Assembly: GCA_030640155.1 (NCBI GenBank)
Contig: DAOWJX010000235.1
Span: 1 to 8,839 of the forward strand
Direction: 5' to 3'
DNA: 8,839 nt
Source: Candidatus Aegiribacteria sp.
Lineage (GTDB): Bacteria > Fermentibacterota > Fermentibacteria > Fermentibacterales > JCC-6
Part shown: positions 6,849 to 8,839 of the stretch, piece by piece
How the letters are laid out: each line of letters begins with the position of its first letter
How positions within the stretch are numbered: the first letter of the stretch is position 1
Position numbers and translations under genes: made by a program
Notes under the pieces: model-generated
The model's input: only the letters and a program-made list of their open reading frames with translations
Told to the model about the DNA's origin: nothing
The model's database searches: none

Positions 6849-8069
6849 ATGAATCACGCTCTCCTGAAAAAGCTCCCAAAAACCGACCTCCATATGCACC
6901 TTGACGGTTCAGTGAGGCTTTCCACGCTCATAGAACTTGCCCGGGAATCAGGTCTCAAGCTTCCTTCCTATACCGAGCCGGGACTTCGTGAAACCGTGTT
7001 CAAGGATGATTACAAAGATCTCGACGATTATCTGAAGGGATTCGCGTATACAACCGGTGTAATGCAGACAAGAGAGAATCTTGAAAGGATTGCCTTCGAA
7101 GTTGCCGAGGACAACCAGAACGAGGGCGTTCGTTACATAGAAGTACGATTCGCTCCGCAGCTTCACGCGAATGATGAAATGGATATCATCGAATGCATAA
7201 GAGCCGTGAACAACGGACTGGACAGGGCGGAAACAAGATTCAATTCCCGACCTGAAGTCGTAGATGGACATGAACCTCCCTTCCATTATGGAATTATCGC
7301 ATGCGCAATGAGATTTTTCACACCGGCGTTCTCTACCTGGTACAACAGGTTCTTCGAGATGCACAGTTACACGAAACCGGAACGTGTGTTTTCTCTCGCA
7401 TCACTTGAACTGGAAGCAGCGGTATCAAGAGCGAGATGGGAGGAGAACCTTCCGGTGGTCGGTATCGACCTCGCGGGTTCTGAAAAGGGATGGCCGGCAA
7501 TAAATCATCTTATCGCATTCAGAAGAGCTCAGAAGCATTTCCTGAAAAAGACAGTACATGCCGGTGAGGCTTACGGACCTGAAAGTATCTACCAGGCAAT
7601 AACCGAACTCTACGCTGAGCGTATCGGGCATGGTCTGACTCTCCTCGACCCGGGTTCAGTTAGATCAGATGACATCATTGACCCGGAAGCCTACGTTGAT
7701 TCTCTTGCTGAATTCATCGCTGATCGCAGGATAACCATAGAGGTCTGCCTCACATCAAATCAGCAGACCAACCCTGCTTACCGGGATCTCACCAATCATC
7801 CTTTCGGAAAGATGATGGAAAGGAAACTCTCGGTATCCATCTGCACCGATAACAGGACAATATCGAACACGACCGTTACAAAGGAACTTCACAAAGCGGT
7901 AAATGCATTCAATCTGACCAGCAACGACCTGAAGAATATCCTTGTCTACGGCTTCAAACGGAGCTTCTTCCCGGGAAAGTACAAAGAGAAGAGAGCGTAT
8001 GTGCGACGCTGCATGGAGTACTTCGAGAAGATCGAAAGCGAAGCCTCCGGGGATAACCATCAGCAGTGA
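6849..8069 (+). CDS. add: Adenosine deaminase (enlarged bacterial type)
   Basis: The protein has 406 residues. It is a metal-dependent amidohydrolase-fold enzyme that deaminates adenosine (and possibly deoxyadenosine) to inosine in the cytosol. All core elements are visible: KTDLHMHLDGS (11-21) with metal-binding H15 and H17, CAMRF (152-156), DLAGSE (207-212), VHAGE (236-240) with metal ligand H237 and proton-donor E240, ERIGHG (257-262) with H261, and EVCLTSN (298-304). CTDNRTISNTTVTKE (332-346) follows, with metal ligand D334. The second acidic residue of the usual TDD is Asn here, as in the TDNR variant I recall from actinobacterial enzymes, so this is not a defect. It is about 70 residues longer than E. 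coli Add (about 333). Extra sequence appears around 127-182 and 265-285. It could instead act on a related nucleoside or deaminated purine. The start is set by GGAAGGA, and the stop overlaps the XdhC-like gene as GTGA. Confidence 0.9.
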   Translation: MNHALLKKLPKTDLHMHLDGSVRLSTLIELARESGLKLPSYTEPGLRETVFKDDYKDLDDYLKGFAYTTGVMQTRENLERIAFEVAEDNQNEGVRYIEVRFAPQLHANDEMDIIECIRAVNNGLDRAETRFNSRPEVVDGHEPPFHYGIIACAMRFFTPAFSTWYNRFFEMHSYTKPERVFSLASLELEAAVSRARWEENLPVVGIDLAGSEKGWPAINHLIAFRRAQKHFLKKTVHAGEAYGPESIYQAITELYAERIGHGLTLLDPGSVRSDDIIDPEAYVDSLAEFIADRRITIEVCLTSNQQTNPAYRDLTNHPFGKMMERKLSVSICTDNRTISNTTVTKELHKAVNAFNLTSNDLKNILVYGFKRSFFPGKYKEKRAYVRRCMEYFEKIESEASGDNHQQ

Positions 8070-8839
8070 ACAATCCTGAACTATGGGTCCTCCTGCGCGA
8101 ATCACTTAAGAAAAGGGTTCCCTGCGCCTTTCTTCTGACTCTTAAGACGGAGGGAAGCGGTCCGGGCAGACCGGGTGCCGCGATGGCTGTTATTTCAGGC
8201 GGAAAAAACTCCGGTACGATCGGCGGCGGCTGCATGGAACAGGGGATTATCCGCCATGCACTTCTAATGCTCGAACAGGGAAATACCTCTCCTGAATATT
8301 TAGTGCATCACCACTGCGACCCCGCTGACCATCCTCCCGGAGAAGGTCAGTCCTCAGGTATGATCTGCTCGGGTTCACAGATTACGGCATCAGTTCCAAT
8401 GAATCCTGAAATGCTTGAAACCGTAGAGAGAGCCATCAGTATCCTGGAATCAGACAGCACCGGAATACTCCGGCTCTCACCGAACGGGCTGGAGATACAG
8501 GAATCCGATTCCCTTCATGATCATTCATTCACTTCCATTGATTCTGAGAACTGGAAATACAGCGGACCCCTTGGTCTTAGCGACACTGTCTACATCATAG
8601 GGGGAGGTCATGTAGGCCGGGCGCTTGCGGAGCTTCTCGTAAAACTCCCTTTCAAACCTGTTATTCTCGATGAAAGGAAATTTCAGCCAGGAGATTCTCT
8701 TCTTCCCTGCAGATGGATTGAAGTTCCTTTTATAGATTCGCACAAATTAATACCCCAGGGTGATCACAGCTGGGCAGTTATCATGACGCCCTGCCACAGC
8801 GCCGATGCAGCGGTACTGAAAAGCTTATGCGGCATAAAT
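8066..8839 (+). CDS. XdhC/CoxI-family molybdenum-hydroxylase maturation protein (partial, runs off the right edge)
   Basis: An open frame of 258 codons begins at GTG 8066, which overlaps the deaminase stop as GTGA; no stop is reached before the window ends. The N-terminal XdhC_CoxI domain shows GSGPGRPGAAMAV (30-42) and GTIGGGCMEQ (50-59), close to the family's 'GS.PR..GA.M' and 'GTIGGG.lE'. HHHCDP and GMICSGSQ (98-105) sit where most members have 'G..CGG'. A second Rossmann-type domain starts at VYIIGGGHVGRALAELLVKL (175-194), followed by VILDER (199-204) and VIMTPCHSADAAVL (238-251). Family members bind molybdenum cofactor and insert or sulfurate it for xanthine dehydrogenase or CO dehydrogenase. 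Relatives also occur with selenium-dependent hydroxylases. Position directly after adenosine deaminase fits purine oxidation. The second glycine-motif residue is Ser rather than Gly (CSG), which is worth noting. The enzyme it serves is not in the window. Confidence 0.85.
   Translation, partial: MNNPELWVLLRESLKKRVPCAFLLTLKTEGSGPGRPGAAMAVISGGKNSGTIGGGCMEQGIIRHALLMLEQGNTSPEYLVHHHCDPADHPPGEGQSSGMICSGSQITASVPMNPEMLETVERAISILESDSTGILRLSPNGLEIQESDSLHDHSFTSIDSENWKYSGPLGLSDTVYIIGGGHVGRALAELLVKLPFKPVILDERKFQPGDSLLPCRWIEVPFIDSHKLIPQGDHSWAVIMTPCHSADAAVLKSLCGIN

Noticed and set aside
7755..8105. A 116-codon minus-strand frame across the deaminase and XdhC-like genes
   Set aside because: It is a shadow of two well-supported overlapping genes on the plus strand.

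Overview
The window is almost wall-to-wall protein coding, with eight genes arranged as two divergent transcription units that meet at a short intergenic region around 5736-5782. No RNA genes, mobile elements, CRISPR arrays or long repeats were seen. The organism looks like a Gram-negative (diderm) bacterium. An Omp85-type outer-membrane barrel is present, and a large secreted beta-propeller protein ends in a FlgD/T9SS-like C-terminal domain. That style of C-terminal tail is typical of the FCB superphylum and of uncultured lineages such as Fermentibacteria, Eisenbacteria or WOR-3. This lineage guess is inference from gene style only; no phylogenetic marker is present.

Left unit (minus strand, read from about 5735 down past position 1). 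The order is a polyprenol-phosphate-mannose-synthase-like GT2, a secreted two-propeller protein with a C-terminal sorting-like domain, a FemAB-like GNAT protein, a multi-spanning GT-C-like membrane protein, and a GT4-type glycosyltransferase cut by the window edge. The first two genes are 15 bp apart. The next three junctions are 4-bp stop/start overlaps (ATGA, GTGA, ATGA), so the set is very probably one translationally coupled operon. A cytosolic maker of lipid-linked sugar (DPM1-like) next to a membrane protein of the class that uses such donors suggests a cell-envelope or secreted-protein glycosylation module. The propeller protein is either a client or a co-expressed surface protein.

Right unit (plus strand, 5783 to beyond 8839). 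The order is an outer-membrane barrel protein of the Omp85/BamA C-terminal type without POTRA domains, an adenosine deaminase, and an XdhC-family protein cut by the window edge. The deaminase and the XdhC-like gene overlap by GTGA. They fit a purine-degradation pathway: adenosine to inosine, with hypoxanthine/xanthine oxidation by a molybdenum hydroxylase that XdhC-type proteins mature.

The six gene ends visible in the window are all TGA, which is partly a consequence of the overlap style. The most interesting points are the glycosylation-type operon wrapped around a double-propeller secreted protein, the ambiguous start and promoter arrangement at the divergent junction, the enlarged adenosine deaminase, and its coupling to XdhC.
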